Shown: positions 28,272-38,193, numbered from the stretch's first letter. The stretch: 64,000 nt of DNA from Methylophilus sp. 14 (GCF_015354345.1 NZ_JADKYS010000001.1:372001-436000), one strand, 5' to 3'. A program made the numbers and translations. The notes: generated by a model from the letters alone, not told the origin.

Positions 28272-30425
28272 ATGCACATTTCTAAAATGACGGTAGTTAA
28301 CTATCGTAACTTCAAAAATACTACTTTAGCCTTTAACAAAGGCGTCAACACTATTATTGGTGAGAATGGTTCCGGTAAAACAAATATATTCAGAGCAATT
28401 CGTTTGTTGCTCGACAATAATATGCTTCGTTCTGCATACAGACTGGATGAAAGCGATTTTCATCGAGGGCTGGGCGCTTGGCAAGGACATTGGATAATAA
28501 TCAGTTTAGAGTTTGATGATATTGGACCAGATGAATCTATTCAAGCGTTATTCCTACATAGTACAGGCGTAATGGGTGAAGAGGCTGCAGGTGCACCAGC
28601 GGTTGGGAAAGCAACTTACAATTTGATATTCAGGCCCAAAAAAGAGATCCGGACAAAGCTCTCACAACTTGAAGTAGGTAACTTTGCTGGCCTTGAGAGG
28701 ATAAGGCAGAGTATAACAATTGATGACTATGAAACTATTCTGACAGGCAGAAGTAGCGCAGATTTTAATAATGAAGCTTTCTATAAAACCCTGGCAGGAG
28801 ATTTTGATAGCTGTACTTTTAGTCGAGAGACTGAGCATCCAGAAATAGGAGCAAAAGTACCTCATTTTCTAACATTGACAGATGAGGTTTCATTTACCTA
28901 TATCCAAGCATTACGAGATGTTGTAAGTGAGTTCCATAACAATAGAACAAACCCATTGTTAAGACTTCTCAAAATCAAGAGTGGGGAGATATCAGATGCA
29001 ACAATGTTACCTATTGTTACTAGAGTGAAGGAGCTAAACAACTCCATTGAAGCATTGGAGGATGTGCAAACAGTTCGCTCAAATATTCGGGATACCATAA
29101 AGGATGCAGCTGGCGAAACCTATTCTCCCAGCTCTCTTTCCATCAAATCAGATTTACCTGATGAGGCTGACAAGCTGTTCCAGTCATTAAGACTCTTCGT
29201 TGGTGAATCAGATGAAAATTACGAGGGAGCAATTCATGAGCTGAGTCTGGGCGGAGCAAACTTGATATTCCTTACTTTGAAGCTACTTGAATTTAAGTAC
29301 CAAAGAGATAAGAAGTCAATTGCTAACTTTTTATTAATTGAAGAGCCAGAAGCACATATTCATACCCACATTCAGAAAACGTTATTCGATCGTATTTCTT
29401 ATTCAGACACCCAGATTATCTACTCAACTCATTCAAATCACATTTCAGAAGTAAGCAAGGTTCAGAGCGTCAATATTTTAGGAAAAAGAGGAAGTGAATG
29501 TGAAGCCTATCAGCCTACAACAGAACTAAAGCCAGAAGAAGTTACTACTATTCAGCGTTATTTAGATGCTGTCAGAAATAACCTCTTGTTCGCAAAAAGT
29601 GTCGTCTTAGTTGAGGGTGACGCTGAGGAAATTCTTATTCCAATACTATTTAAGAAAGTGTTAGGAGTAAGTTTAGACGAACTTGGAATCAGCCTAATTA
29701 ATATACGAAGTACTGGTTTCAAAAATGTAGCTCTTCTTTTCCATGACACAAGAATTAAAAAGAGATGTAGCATCATTACTGATTTAGACTCAGCATTTAT
29801 AGACACTACGCTTATTCCTGGAGAGCATGAAAATATAGCAAACTACAAAAAGAAATGCGAGAACTCAGCCGTTGTAGGCGCAAGAAGAAAAGTTGCACTT
29901 GATGAATTTATAACGGGAAATCAATGGCTCTCAGCTCAATATGCACAGCATACATTTGAAGTGGACTTTGTTGCTGCTGGCAATAGTGCCCTAATCGCTT
30001 CATTGATCCCCGAAGTTTATTCAGATGAATTAGTTAAAATATTAGCAAATGCCGAAATTACTTCCGGCGATAAAGCTAGATTCGGTCCGAGAGTAATCAC
30101 AATGGCTAAATCACAGGGTAAAGGGTGGTTTGCAATCCTTTTAGGTGAGATTATTGATCATAAAGTTGTCATACCTGAATATATCCTCAAAGCCATATTT
30201 TTTGCGAGACCAACGTTAACTAGTGAGCTTTTTTACAATATATATAGTTATCGAATTAGATCTGCACTTGCAAGAGGAGATATACCTCAGGCGGTTTCAG
30301 ATGCCGGCATGATAGCTCTTAATGATTTTAGAAAAGGAAGCGTTGATTTAGCAACACTTAAAACAGTGATGGGACCTACACTGCCTGGTGATTTGATTCA
30401 TAACATTTTGGCACCTATAGTTTAA
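28272..30425 (+). CDS. OLD-family ATP-dependent endonuclease, GajA-like
   Basis: A 717-residue protein with an ABC-type ATPase and a C-terminal TOPRIM nuclease domain. Walker A is GENGSGKT (30-37), the signature is near LSLGGAN, and Walker B with D-loop is LLIEEPEAH (E357). The TOPRIM residues are E448 in VLVEGDAEE and D504/D506 in ITDLDSAF. OLD class 2 nucleases of this kind pair with a UvrD helicase in the Gabija anti-phage system, and the next gene is exactly that, overlapping by one base. The protein is longer than typical GajA as I recall it. Defence function is inferred. Confidence 0.85.
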   Translation: MHISKMTVVNYRNFKNTTLAFNKGVNTIIGENGSGKTNIFRAIRLLLDNNMLRSAYRLDESDFHRGLGAWQGHWIIISLEFDDIGPDESIQALFLHSTGVMGEEAAGAPAVGKATYNLIFRPKKEIRTKLSQLEVGNFAGLERIRQSITIDDYETILTGRSSADFNNEAFYKTLAGDFDSCTFSRETEHPEIGAKVPHFLTLTDEVSFTYIQALRDVVSEFHNNRTNPLLRLLKIKSGEISDATMLPIVTRVKELNNSIEALEDVQTVRSNIRDTIKDAAGETYSPSSLSIKSDLPDEADKLFQSLRLFVGESDENYEGAIHELSLGGANLIFLTLKLLEFKYQRDKKSIANFLLIEEPEAHIHTHIQKTLFDRISYSDTQIIYSTHSNHISEVSKVQSVNILGKRGSECEAYQPTTELKPEEVTTIQRYLDAVRNNLLFAKSVVLVEGDAEEILIPILFKKVLGVSLDELGISLINIRSTGFKNVALLFHDTRIKKRCSIITDLDSAFIDTTLIPGEHENIANYKKKCENSAVVGARRKVALDEFITGNQWLSAQYAQHTFEVDFVAAGNSALIASLIPEVYSDELVKILANAEITSGDKARFGPRVITMAKSQGKGWFAILLGEIIDHKVVIPEYILKAIFFARPTLTSELFYNIYSYRIRSALARGDIPQAVSDAGMIALNDFRKGSVDLATLKTVMGPTLPGDLIHNILAPIV

Positions 30426-32221
30426 TGTTTTCTTGGACTGAGCAAGACTTAAATCCGGAGCAAAGCGCTGCAATATTACAGCCTGATAGCGTTTTTCTGG
30501 TTGCCTGTCCTGGAAGTGGGAAAACAAAAACACTCACCTATAAGATTGCTTATGAGCTATCTTGCCTTGAGTCCGAAAGAAATTATGTAATAGCAATTAC
30601 ATATACCAATCGCGCAGCAGACGAAATACATGAACGTATTGAGAGTTTAGGGGTTGATGCTTCACAATTATGGATTGGCACTATTCATTCATTTTGTCTT
30701 GAATGGATTATTAAACCGTACGGCATCTATCTTCCAGAGTTGGAAAGAGGTTATCGGGTCATAGATCAACATGAAAGAGAAAGGCTACTAGAAAGGTTAT
30801 GCCTACCTTATGCAGATCAGCGGATAACCTACTATGATTGTGATTACTATTATTCGGACGCAGGATATTCTCTTGGCTGTACAGATATAAGTAAACATCC
30901 GGCAATTAACATAATACTCGGGCAGTACTTTCAAACCCTGACTCAGAATAAGGAAATAGATTTTGAATTAATTCTTTGGTATGCATTAAAGCTAATAAAT
31001 CAGCACCAACCAATAAGCTCTTTGTTATCTAAGATCTTCCCAATCATCTTAGTGGACGAGTATCAAGACACAAAGCAAATTCAATATCATATCCTTGGAA
31101 AAATACTTCGCTCTGGTCAGGGAAACACCAGGTTATTTATGGTTGGAGATCCAAATCAAGCAATTTATGGGTCACTTGGTGGGTATCCAATCCCTTTAGC
31201 AGCCCTTAGAGCCTTGACTAATATAACAATAGTGGAGCTTGCGTTATCACAGAACTATCGTTCATCCGATAGAGTTGTTCAATATTTTAGCAACTTCAAT
31301 GTATATGAAACCACATGTGACTCTGCTGGCGATCACAGAGGCTATCCTAGTCTTATAACGTACAACAACACCATTCATCGTGAGGATTTAGTAGCTGAAA
31401 TTGCAAGACTCATCCGGTTCAGCATAAATAACCTAGGCATAGCTCCAAATGAAATTTGCGTGCTTGCTCCACAATGGATACACCTTGCCTCAATGACTAG
31501 AAGTTTAGTGGTCAATATGCCGGAGTATAGTTTCGATGGACCTGGGATGGTGCCTTTTGCAAGAGACATTGAAAACTTCTGGTACAAGCTTTCTAAGCTA
31601 GCTTTGACTGAGCCTTCACCTTTGATGTATGTGAAAAGGCTGAGATGGGCTGGGGAAGTAATAAAAGACCTTCAGGATGCAGGTGTCTCCATTACTATGT
31701 CGCGCCGTTCTATGCTGCGAGAGTGCAATTCGATTAATGTAATTGAACCAGATGGTTTGGAATATTTGCGGCAGTTCTTTAATACGCTTTGTAATCGACT
31801 TGGTATACGTTTAGAGGATTTTGCTCAACTATCAGAAAGTCATCGCGCTTTTTTTGAAAGTTCTCAAGCCAGAATTACCCGCCTACGATCAGAAGGAGTG
31901 GAGGCGATTAGCGATATAAGTTTCTTTAGAAAAGTCTTTCAAAATCGAAACGGTATAACGGTATCGACAATCCATGGTGTCAAAGGTGCCGAATTCGATG
32001 TTGTGCTTGCATATGCGTTGCTTGAAGGCATGGTCCCTCATTTTAGCGATGCAAATGGAGATGAAAGCGCAAAAAAAATGCTTTATGTCGTGGGGTCTAG
32101 AGCTCGTAAAAATATACATTTATTTTCCGAGAGCGGAAGAGCTAGAGGGCGCAGTCGACAATATTCTCCCACCGAAGTGTTGCTAGCATGCGATTTTGAA
32201 TATGACACAATTGTTGATTGA
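30425..32221 (+). CDS. UvrD/Rep-family helicase, GajB-like
   Basis: A 598-residue superfamily 1A helicase with all core motifs: Q-motif NPEQSAAI, Walker A ACPGSGKT (28-34), TYTNRAADEI, GTIHSF, DEYQD (211-215), GDPNQAIYG, LSQNYRSSDRVV, TIHGVKGAEFDVV and the arginine-finger motif LYVVGSRARKN. It overlaps the OLD nuclease gene by one base (TAATG), indicating translational coupling. In Gabija, GajB senses DNA ends or nicked DNA and cooperates with GajA. It is slightly longer than the GajB proteins I recall. Confidence 0.88.
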   Translation: MFSWTEQDLNPEQSAAILQPDSVFLVACPGSGKTKTLTYKIAYELSCLESERNYVIAITYTNRAADEIHERIESLGVDASQLWIGTIHSFCLEWIIKPYGIYLPELERGYRVIDQHERERLLERLCLPYADQRITYYDCDYYYSDAGYSLGCTDISKHPAINIILGQYFQTLTQNKEIDFELILWYALKLINQHQPISSLLSKIFPIILVDEYQDTKQIQYHILGKILRSGQGNTRLFMVGDPNQAIYGSLGGYPIPLAALRALTNITIVELALSQNYRSSDRVVQYFSNFNVYETTCDSAGDHRGYPSLITYNNTIHREDLVAEIARLIRFSINNLGIAPNEICVLAPQWIHLASMTRSLVVNMPEYSFDGPGMVPFARDIENFWYKLSKLALTEPSPLMYVKRLRWAGEVIKDLQDAGVSITMSRRSMLRECNSINVIEPDGLEYLRQFFNTLCNRLGIRLEDFAQLSESHRAFFESSQARITRLRSEGVEAISDISFFRKVFQNRNGITVSTIHGVKGAEFDVVLAYALLEGMVPHFSDANGDESAKKMLYVVGSRARKNIHLFSESGRARGRSRQYSPTEVLLACDFEYDTIVD

Positions 32222-32349
32222 TCAGAAAGCTCTCTCCTGACAATCGGTCCAAAATCAATTCGTACAAACATACTTTGATGAGTGGATTTGATTTTTTCCA
32301 GCAGCGAGTCATGTCAATCCGATCCACCAATTTCCAACCGAGTTATTCC

Positions 32350-33123
32350 ATGACTATGAATAGTTGTTGTTATATGTGCGATCTTCCTGGAACAACAGTT
32401 GAGCATGTGCCTCCTCGCTCGATATTCCCTGAGTCCAAGGATGTTGGAGGCCAAGATTACAGAAAAAATTTAATCACAGTACTTTCATGTCCTGCGCACA
32501 ATAATCAAAAATCACATGATGATGAGTTTCTGATGGTGAGCCTTGCTGGAATTATTGGCAATAATTCTATTGGCTATCAACATAAGTTCACTAAGGTTGA
32601 TCGAGCAATTCGACGAAGTGCCAACACTCTTCTCAATAAGGCTGTTACAAAAAAGCAAAAGGTAACAAAGATTAGATTGGACAATAATAGGTTCATCGAT
32701 GTCATATCTGGAACTCCAGACGTGACAAGATTACTTCAATGTTTTGATCGCATAGTAAGAGGCCTCCATCAACATCATTTCAGTCAGCAGTTAAAAGGGG
32801 AGGTTCAAGTCCTTCTTGGATACCTTTTTTACTCCGATCCAAGCTCAAAAAACTTCACTCAATTTGTAGCAGACAAAGTTGTTTTAGAGCTTGATGGAAA
32901 GCCACGGTTTGGAGAAAATCAAGAGGTCTTTTACTATCAGATCACGGATCCTGACCAATACAACCTATTTCTTTTTCGACTATGCTTTTATGGTGGGTTG
33001 AATATATATGCAGCCGTCCTTCCGGAAGGGGTCAAGCGTCCTTTTGACCTTGGATCTGAACTTATTAATTTAGGTGTTAAGACGATAATCACCCTGGGGG
33101 AGAAGTCTTACGAAATAAACTAA
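32350..33123 (+). CDS. HNH-like zinc-site protein linked to the OLD/UvrD pair
   Basis: A protein with an N-terminal HNH-type site: CYMC, then EHVPPRSIFP, then a Cys followed by AHNNQKS. This is the CxxC, EHxPP, CxxHN pattern of small HNH endonucleases. The remaining 200 residues are unrecognised. The start is uncertain: ATG 32350 puts the zinc motif at the N-terminus; ATG 32278, or a TTG at 32218 overlapping the helicase stop by four bases, is also open. Same strand as the OLD/UvrD pair, so it may be a third component. Confidence 0.6.
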   Translation: MTMNSCCYMCDLPGTTVEHVPPRSIFPESKDVGGQDYRKNLITVLSCPAHNNQKSHDDEFLMVSLAGIIGNNSIGYQHKFTKVDRAIRRSANTLLNKAVTKKQKVTKIRLDNNRFIDVISGTPDVTRLLQCFDRIVRGLHQHHFSQQLKGEVQVLLGYLFYSDPSSKNFTQFVADKVVLELDGKPRFGENQEVFYYQITDPDQYNLFLFRLCFYGGLNIYAAVLPEGVKRPFDLGSELINLGVKTIITLGEKSYEIN

Positions 33124-33214
33124 ATATCAATCAGCCTATGAAGTTTTATCGGAATATTCACTTCTAAGGGATTATTGAGTAAATCATCTCAAGCTATATT
33201 CGCCTGACTGAAAA

Positions 33215-34156
33215 CTAGTAAGGTCCTAGAAATCTTGAGCCGTTAAAGTGAACCATGTGAGTAGGGGCATCTGATACCCAAACCTCGGTTTCCCAAGAAA
33301 TTTCAGGCAGATATTTAAGAAAGATTTTTTTATTCGGAAAAGCAGAGACAAAAATCAGTCCTGCCGTACACCCTTTGAATAAAGTCGATAGTTCGCTGTG
33401 GCGTTTTGAGTCAACTGGCCCATGACTTGTTACTGACTCAATTAAAATCAACCAATTTCGCTTTTCATCATACAAAACGACATCTGGCAATTTTCCGTGG
33501 TTATCTAAAACAACTCCAAGGTTTTTTAGCAAATCGATATCAAAGTAACCATGTTTATCGCCCGTATCCCCAACGTATACTAGTTTACTATCAGGAGCGA
33601 AGATGGGACCAAACACATCGACAATTTCTTTGATTAACTGAGAGTGCAGGCCTGGTGAGAGTTTTATTTCATGGCCGTCTTTCAGTATCAGTGGAATCAT
33701 TACTGCATCCCTAGCTTTTGCATATTTTTCTGCCAAACTTTCTCGCACCGACAAGAATAGCCCCATATTCTCATCAAACTTATCTGTTCCATAAGTTCTT
33801 AGCACTTCGAGAAGATTGGGTTCAATTTGGTAGATGGCTTTAGGGCTGTTCACCGGTCTTTCTGGGTCATCGGGATTGTATAAACAAAGTCCAGCATCCA
33901 TGAGCTGATGCATGGACTGTCTTCTAAATGTTTCTCTTGTGTTTGGAGCGTAATTCTTTTCGTAATTATCACGTGACCAATCCATAATAGGTGTAATGCC
34001 AACCAATGGGTCGGTAGCATCACTCCAATTTTTGGATGGTGGCAAATCAAGCAAACATAGTAAACAAAGTGCCGTTCTTTCATTCAATTGTGCTCTTGGC
34101 ATACCAAGAAGTTTCAGTATTTGAATGGCCTCATCAATCTTTTGCTGGATTGTCAT
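33215..34156 (-). CDS. BsuBI/PstI-type type II restriction endonuclease
   Basis: A 313-residue protein matching the BsuBI/PstI restriction family: an N-terminal helical domain and a C-terminal nuclease domain with YVGDTGDKHGYFD (about 194-206) and the PD-x(n)-E core (PD at 224-225, E240 in LILIESVTSHGP). Family members cut CTGCAG, but this site is not proven here. Its start overlaps the methyltransferase stop by one base, so enzyme synthesis is coupled to the protective methylase. Confidence 0.85.
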   Translation of the reverse strand: MTIQQKIDEAIQILKLLGMPRAQLNERTALCLLCLLDLPPSKNWSDATDPLVGITPIMDWSRDNYEKNYAPNTRETFRRQSMHQLMDAGLCLYNPDDPERPVNSPKAIYQIEPNLLEVLRTYGTDKFDENMGLFLSVRESLAEKYAKARDAVMIPLILKDGHEIKLSPGLHSQLIKEIVDVFGPIFAPDSKLVYVGDTGDKHGYFDIDLLKNLGVVLDNHGKLPDVVLYDEKRNWLILIESVTSHGPVDSKRHSELSTLFKGCTAGLIFVSAFPNKKIFLKYLPEISWETEVWVSDAPTHMVHFNGSRFLGPY

Positions 34157-35598
34157 TATTTAAAACTTTCAACAATAGAGTCTATTTGTTGCTGGTTCAT
34201 CTCCGGCGAATATTTCTCTCCCATTGCCTCGAGCAGATCTTTTGATGGGAAGAGCATATTCCGAAGATCTGTAGCATTAACTTGTGTATGCCCTGAGAAT
34301 ACCCTAAAGTAATTATCAACTTCCATCGAGTTTAAGAAGCAAGTAAGACCAGTTGCAATCGACTTCTGTAAACCATGCTTCTCAAAATGTAGTACGTTCC
34401 AACCGTTTTCAAAGGCAAGAAGGCTCGATTCAAAAGAGGTAGGTGTTACAAGATATGCGACAACCCTTCGCTTCTCCTCTTTCGAAGAAAAGCGCTTAAT
34501 CAATACGTAGTATCCTGATGGCCAAAAAGATTTGGAAAGTTTTTCCGTCTTAAGAATGGCATTAGGATATTTCTTATGTTGTTTGGGATATTCAATTATT
34601 CCATTAACAAAATGATGCGGGTAAGGCATTGGAATAATAGGTAAGGTAGTGTCCTTGAGATCCTTTATCAGAGACGATTTCTCTCTGAAGTCTACAACTG
34701 GTCCTGTACTTACCTTGATACCCAAATCTAAGAGAGAATGTTTAAACAGTTTGCTGTTTTGAATGAACTTAGCCTCACTGGGAAAGCGAATGAAGCTTTC
34801 AGGATCATGTTCAATAATAATTTCTGAAGTTTTGAAGGTGTTTAGTTCAATATTCTCAAGGTCGTCGGAGTTTGAAGTTGATATTACAACCTCACTAATA
34901 GAACGCCCTTTAACCAAACTAATTATGATGTTTTCCTGAAGAACGTCATCATCCTGAAATGTCGAAACTCGTGAGTCGAATAAATGAAGCTTATTTATTG
35001 AGCAATGCTCAAGCATTAACTTTCTAAAAGGTCTGTAATAAGTGCCGTTGCAAAATGAGCGAGGAACAATTGCAACAATACGCCCACCATCTTTCATTAA
35101 AAGAATAGTTAGTGCAATAAAGGCTGTATATAAGTTAACAGTTTCAATTCCAACCGATCTCAAGAGTTTTCTATAACTGGAATTACTGTTAATTTTCTTG
35201 TAAGGTGGATTTAATATGGCGTGAGTGAAACGCGTACCAGTATTATTTTTAATGTTATTAACAGCATCTTCAATAAAGTCTGAGTAATGGGTCAGGAAAG
35301 GTAACCCAAGGGCTCTTGTATTGCTCTCAAGATAGGGCTTCATAATGGGATCAATTTCCCATTGTTCAATCGACTGGATATTTTTAATACAATGAACTGC
35401 GGCAGATGTTAATGTTCCAACGCCCGCACCACAGTCGAGCAAATTTGGCTCTTCAGTCACGCTCCCCTCGCTTAGCATTTTTGCCATGAACATTGCTACT
35501 TTGGCAGGGGTCATGAATTGACCAAACAAGGACTTATTGTTGGGATCAAGTTTTGTGTTGGCTTCAAGCCGAATACTATCAATCAAAGCCAGGTTCAT
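34156..35598 (-). CDS. N6-adenine DNA methyltransferase of the BsuBI/PstI-type system
   Basis: A 480-residue class I methyltransferase with motif I LLDCGAGVGT (SAM binding, about 53-62) and the catalytic NPPY at 130-133, diagnostic of N6-adenine methylation. The C-terminal half would be the target-recognition part. It precedes and overlaps the restriction gene. The SEC-C gene stops 72 bases upstream on the same strand, so it could share that operon and its XRE regulator. Confidence 0.88.
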   Translation of the reverse strand: MNLALIDSIRLEANTKLDPNNKSLFGQFMTPAKVAMFMAKMLSEGSVTEEPNLLDCGAGVGTLTSAAVHCIKNIQSIEQWEIDPIMKPYLESNTRALGLPFLTHYSDFIEDAVNNIKNNTGTRFTHAILNPPYKKINSNSSYRKLLRSVGIETVNLYTAFIALTILLMKDGGRIVAIVPRSFCNGTYYRPFRKLMLEHCSINKLHLFDSRVSTFQDDDVLQENIIISLVKGRSISEVVISTSNSDDLENIELNTFKTSEIIIEHDPESFIRFPSEAKFIQNSKLFKHSLLDLGIKVSTGPVVDFREKSSLIKDLKDTTLPIIPMPYPHHFVNGIIEYPKQHKKYPNAILKTEKLSKSFWPSGYYVLIKRFSSKEEKRRVVAYLVTPTSFESSLLAFENGWNVLHFEKHGLQKSIATGLTCFLNSMEVDNYFRVFSGHTQVNATDLRNMLFPSKDLLEAMGEKYSPEMNQQQIDSIVESFK

Positions 35599-35670
35599 CG
35601 TTTTCTGCTACCTTCAGTTAAGGCGGTAATTATAAGTGCATTGCCGACTTCAAAATACAAATTAAAGTGG

Positions 35671-36528
35671 TCAGATAGCCAACTCTATTGGCCTATGAGT
35701 CGCTAATATTTTAATATGATCGGTTTCTATAAATGCTTTCGTGATACAGCAATTCTTGAACTTCTTATTACTGCCGCATAAACATATCTTGTTACGACCA
35801 TAGTTCTTGTATTCTGGTTTGAGAGATTGTACTTTCGAAATCTCTAAACCAGTAAAGTCTGAAATTTGAAATTTATTAGATGTGAGCAGTGTTGCCAAAT
35901 AGCTCACAGCATTGAATGCCTCATCTGTGTCGTTATATTTAACTACACATCTCTTATCGTGAGGATTGTGTGTCATAGCAATATGATCTATTTGCATTAT
36001 GTTCTTTCCGATAGACTTTGCCATTTCTCCAGAATATAAGTTGCCGGGGAGATGAATGCAGTTTGGGGAGTCGATATGGTGCCCACAAATGCTGCATTCG
36101 AAATATTCAACCACCATGCCAACTGAGAAAAATACATTGTAGGGATACAATTTCTCAAGAGCTAATAGCTGTTGTTCAAAAAACTGAACATTGATTTTCG
36201 AGAATTTTTTAATCGCACGTATTAAATCGAAACAGCTCTGTAAATAATCCCACGAGCTTACGAATTGATTAGCTGTTATTTTCTCCCAGGTTCTACCGTA
36301 AGCATCTATTAATTGAATAAAGCAATTTAAGACCCAAATATCGTTGAGGAGGTTAGGATCTTCAGAAATGGTGGCTTTAAGTTCTTTTATGAACTCTTGA
36401 AGCGCATTTATTAATTCTTGAGCTTTTTTAAATTGATGACGGTTATGATCTATTAATATTGATCGGAAGATAGGCTTTAACTCATCAAATAAATGATCGG
36501 CTTTGGCGGTAGATAGGTAATTACTCAT
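35671..36528 (-). CDS. SEC-C motif protein of a four-gene operon
   Basis: A 285-residue protein, helical for the first 130 residues, with a CSICGHH cysteine pair in the middle and a C-terminal SEC-C zinc motif (CLCGSNKKFKNCC). SEC-C modules bind zinc and occur in SecA and in many toxin or defence-linked proteins. It overlaps the preceding gene by 8 bases. The rest is not recognised, and its role in the operon is unknown. Confidence 0.6.
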   Translation of the reverse strand: MSNYLSTAKADHLFDELKPIFRSILIDHNRHQFKKAQELINALQEFIKELKATISEDPNLLNDIWVLNCFIQLIDAYGRTWEKITANQFVSSWDYLQSCFDLIRAIKKFSKINVQFFEQQLLALEKLYPYNVFFSVGMVVEYFECSICGHHIDSPNCIHLPGNLYSGEMAKSIGKNIMQIDHIAMTHNPHDKRCVVKYNDTDEAFNAVSYLATLLTSNKFQISDFTGLEISKVQSLKPEYKNYGRNKICLCGSNKKFKNCCITKAFIETDHIKILATHRPIELAI

Positions 36529-37051
36529 CTAGAAATCTGTTTAGGTCCAAACGTTTAATCACCTTTTGAAGGGAATTTACATCGCCTTCAAAATCAAACC
36601 TCTTAGTGATGCCCCTGGGTTTATCCTCAAATACAACGCTGAAACGTGCGTGAACCTTCTCTCCCTCAAGAAGGCCTTTCATTTTTTCATATAAGTAATT
36701 AGAAACTATATTTAGATAAATAGGGAATGATATGTCACTAGCTAGAAAAACTAGCGGAAGGAAAACGTCATGTGAGTGTAAAACCAGCTTGGGTTTTTCA
36801 GGGTCCAAAACAACATCAATTTCGTGATAGTTATTTTTGATCCATTTCGCAAAATGTCCTGCTTCAGATTTAACAGTCAACTGGTTGCAGAATGGAGTCT
36901 CTTCAGGGGCTATTAAAATTCCACATTGTTTTGTTGATAAGAAGTGTTTAAAACTCTCATCCTCTTTGAGTGTTTTTATTTCAGCAATATCTCGTTGACC
37001 TAAATGTGCATCTATCAAGATTCCCCCCCTTGGATTACTAAAAACATGCAT
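36521..37051 (-). CDS. Hypothetical protein, second-last gene of the XRE/TM/SEC-C operon
   Basis: A 176-residue soluble protein (MHVFSNPRGGILIDAHLGQR...). Alternating strands and helices and a conserved-looking core (LVLHSHDVFLPLVFLASD) suggest a folded domain, but I recognise no family. It lies 18 bases after the membrane-protein gene and overlaps the SEC-C gene by 8 bases, so all are co-translated. Confidence 0.55.
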   Translation of the reverse strand: MHVFSNPRGGILIDAHLGQRDIAEIKTLKEDESFKHFLSTKQCGILIAPEETPFCNQLTVKSEAGHFAKWIKNNYHEIDVVLDPEKPKLVLHSHDVFLPLVFLASDISFPIYLNIVSNYLYEKMKGLLEGEKVHARFSVVFEDKPRGITKRFDFEGDVNSLQKVIKRLDLNRFLDE

Positions 37052-37069
37052 GTTTAGCTATTCGCAACA

Positions 37070-37690
37070 CTAATAATCGGTAATGTTTTCTATATGTTTC
37101 AAGATAACCTCTTTTTTATAAGAAAAATCATGCAAAAGAGATATCAGTGTACCAATTATGAGTCCAATACCTGTCGACTGAATAATGGTCACTAACCCCG
37201 CCTGAGCGATAAAGATTATCCAGAACACACAACAGCCAGAAATGGCTGCAATCGAAAAAGCTAAAATGTTTGCGACATCTGGCTGAATCGGCGCGGAATG
37301 AACAGTGATGTCGCCATCGTCAGAAATCTTGATCAGACCTACTGACATCAAAAATGGGATCGTCCTTTTTTCCAGGATTTGGCGTTCGATTAGTTTACGA
37401 CGGTACCAGTCAGCGAGCTTTTGGATATAAGCAAAAACAACATAAATTGAGCTACGAGGTGTTGAACTGGCTATGATGTTAGGATTACTTTTCGGGACTA
37501 CTTCAAGTAATGGTTTGTCAACTATGTTTTTATTCAATGCTCGGGATTGACGATATTTTCTTAATCTTAGGACAGGTTTTCTAAACCATATCTTTTTAGT
37601 AATAAAAGACCAGCGCGAACTCTCCTCCTGGTCATGGATATCCCCAAGCCGTACTACGGCATCAATTAATTCCTCAACACCTTTATTCAT
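37070..37690 (-). CDS. Two-helix membrane protein of the XRE/TM/SEC-C operon
   Basis: A 206-residue protein with a basic N-terminal cytoplasmic part and two adjacent membrane helices near the C-terminus (about 135-190; rich in I, A, G, F), ending in a short charged tail. It overlaps the XRE gene by 8 bases. A small effector with two terminal helices beside a regulator and soluble partners is a layout seen in abortive-infection systems, but no named family was recognised. Confidence 0.55.
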   Translation of the reverse strand: MNKGVEELIDAVVRLGDIHDQEESSRWSFITKKIWFRKPVLRLRKYRQSRALNKNIVDKPLLEVVPKSNPNIIASSTPRSSIYVVFAYIQKLADWYRRKLIERQILEKRTIPFLMSVGLIKISDDGDITVHSAPIQPDVANILAFSIAAISGCCVFWIIFIAQAGLVTIIQSTGIGLIIGTLISLLHDFSYKKEVILKHIENITDY

Positions 37691-38096
37691 TTGAGCTCTT
37701 CGTTAAATTGTCTTGTGCCATTGAAGTGGTGAGTTGGGAAACTAGTAAGGTAAACATTAAATAACGCTTGTCGTCATCCATGTTTCCCAGTTCCGCTTCG
37801 TTCTTTGCCAAGAGGCTGAGTGCTTTTTTCTCAATCTCTTTTTTTTGCCAATCTTGCACGTCAATACTGTTGGTTCTCACACCAAACAAAACGTATTGAA
37901 TATCTATACCAGCCGGAATGATTGAGCTTATATATTTCAATGTCGGGAGATTAGTACCTTTTTCATATTGGAATTGAGTCATCTTCCCAATCCCTGCCAG
38001 GTCAGCTAATTCCATTTGAGATAACCCAATCTTTTTTCTCTCCTCTTGGAGTCGAGTTCCGATTCCATCTTTCAATGGCATGTTTAATTTTGACAT
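37683..38096 (-). CDS. XRE-family transcriptional regulator
   Basis: A 137-residue protein with an N-terminal helix-turn-helix (about 10-65: RLQEERKKIGLSQMELADLA) and a helical C-terminus. It is the first gene of the minus-strand operon and faces a second small HTH gene across a 97-base AT-rich divergent intergenic region. It probably represses its own operon. It could also act as a controller for the restriction-modification genes downstream. Confidence 0.8.
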   Translation of the reverse strand: MSKLNMPLKDGIGTRLQEERKKIGLSQMELADLAGIGKMTQFQYEKGTNLPTLKYISSIIPAGIDIQYVLFGVRTNSIDVQDWQKKEIEKKALSLLAKNEAELGNMDDDKRYLMFTLLVSQLTTSMAQDNLTKSSNE

Positions 38097-38193
38097 AGGA
38101 AAATGATAATAAGTGTTTAATCAAAACTCAACAAAATTATACAAATTACATATTTATGATATTTAGTTATTTAAATATGATATATTTAGCCTT
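38097..38193. promoter_or_regulatory. Divergent promoter region of the XRE operon and the small HTH gene
   Basis: A strongly AT-rich 97-base gap between two divergent HTH genes; it must hold both promoters and probably operators. A -10-like TATGAT occurs at 38176-38181 for the rightward gene. No convincing -35 box could be fixed. Confidence 0.4.
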
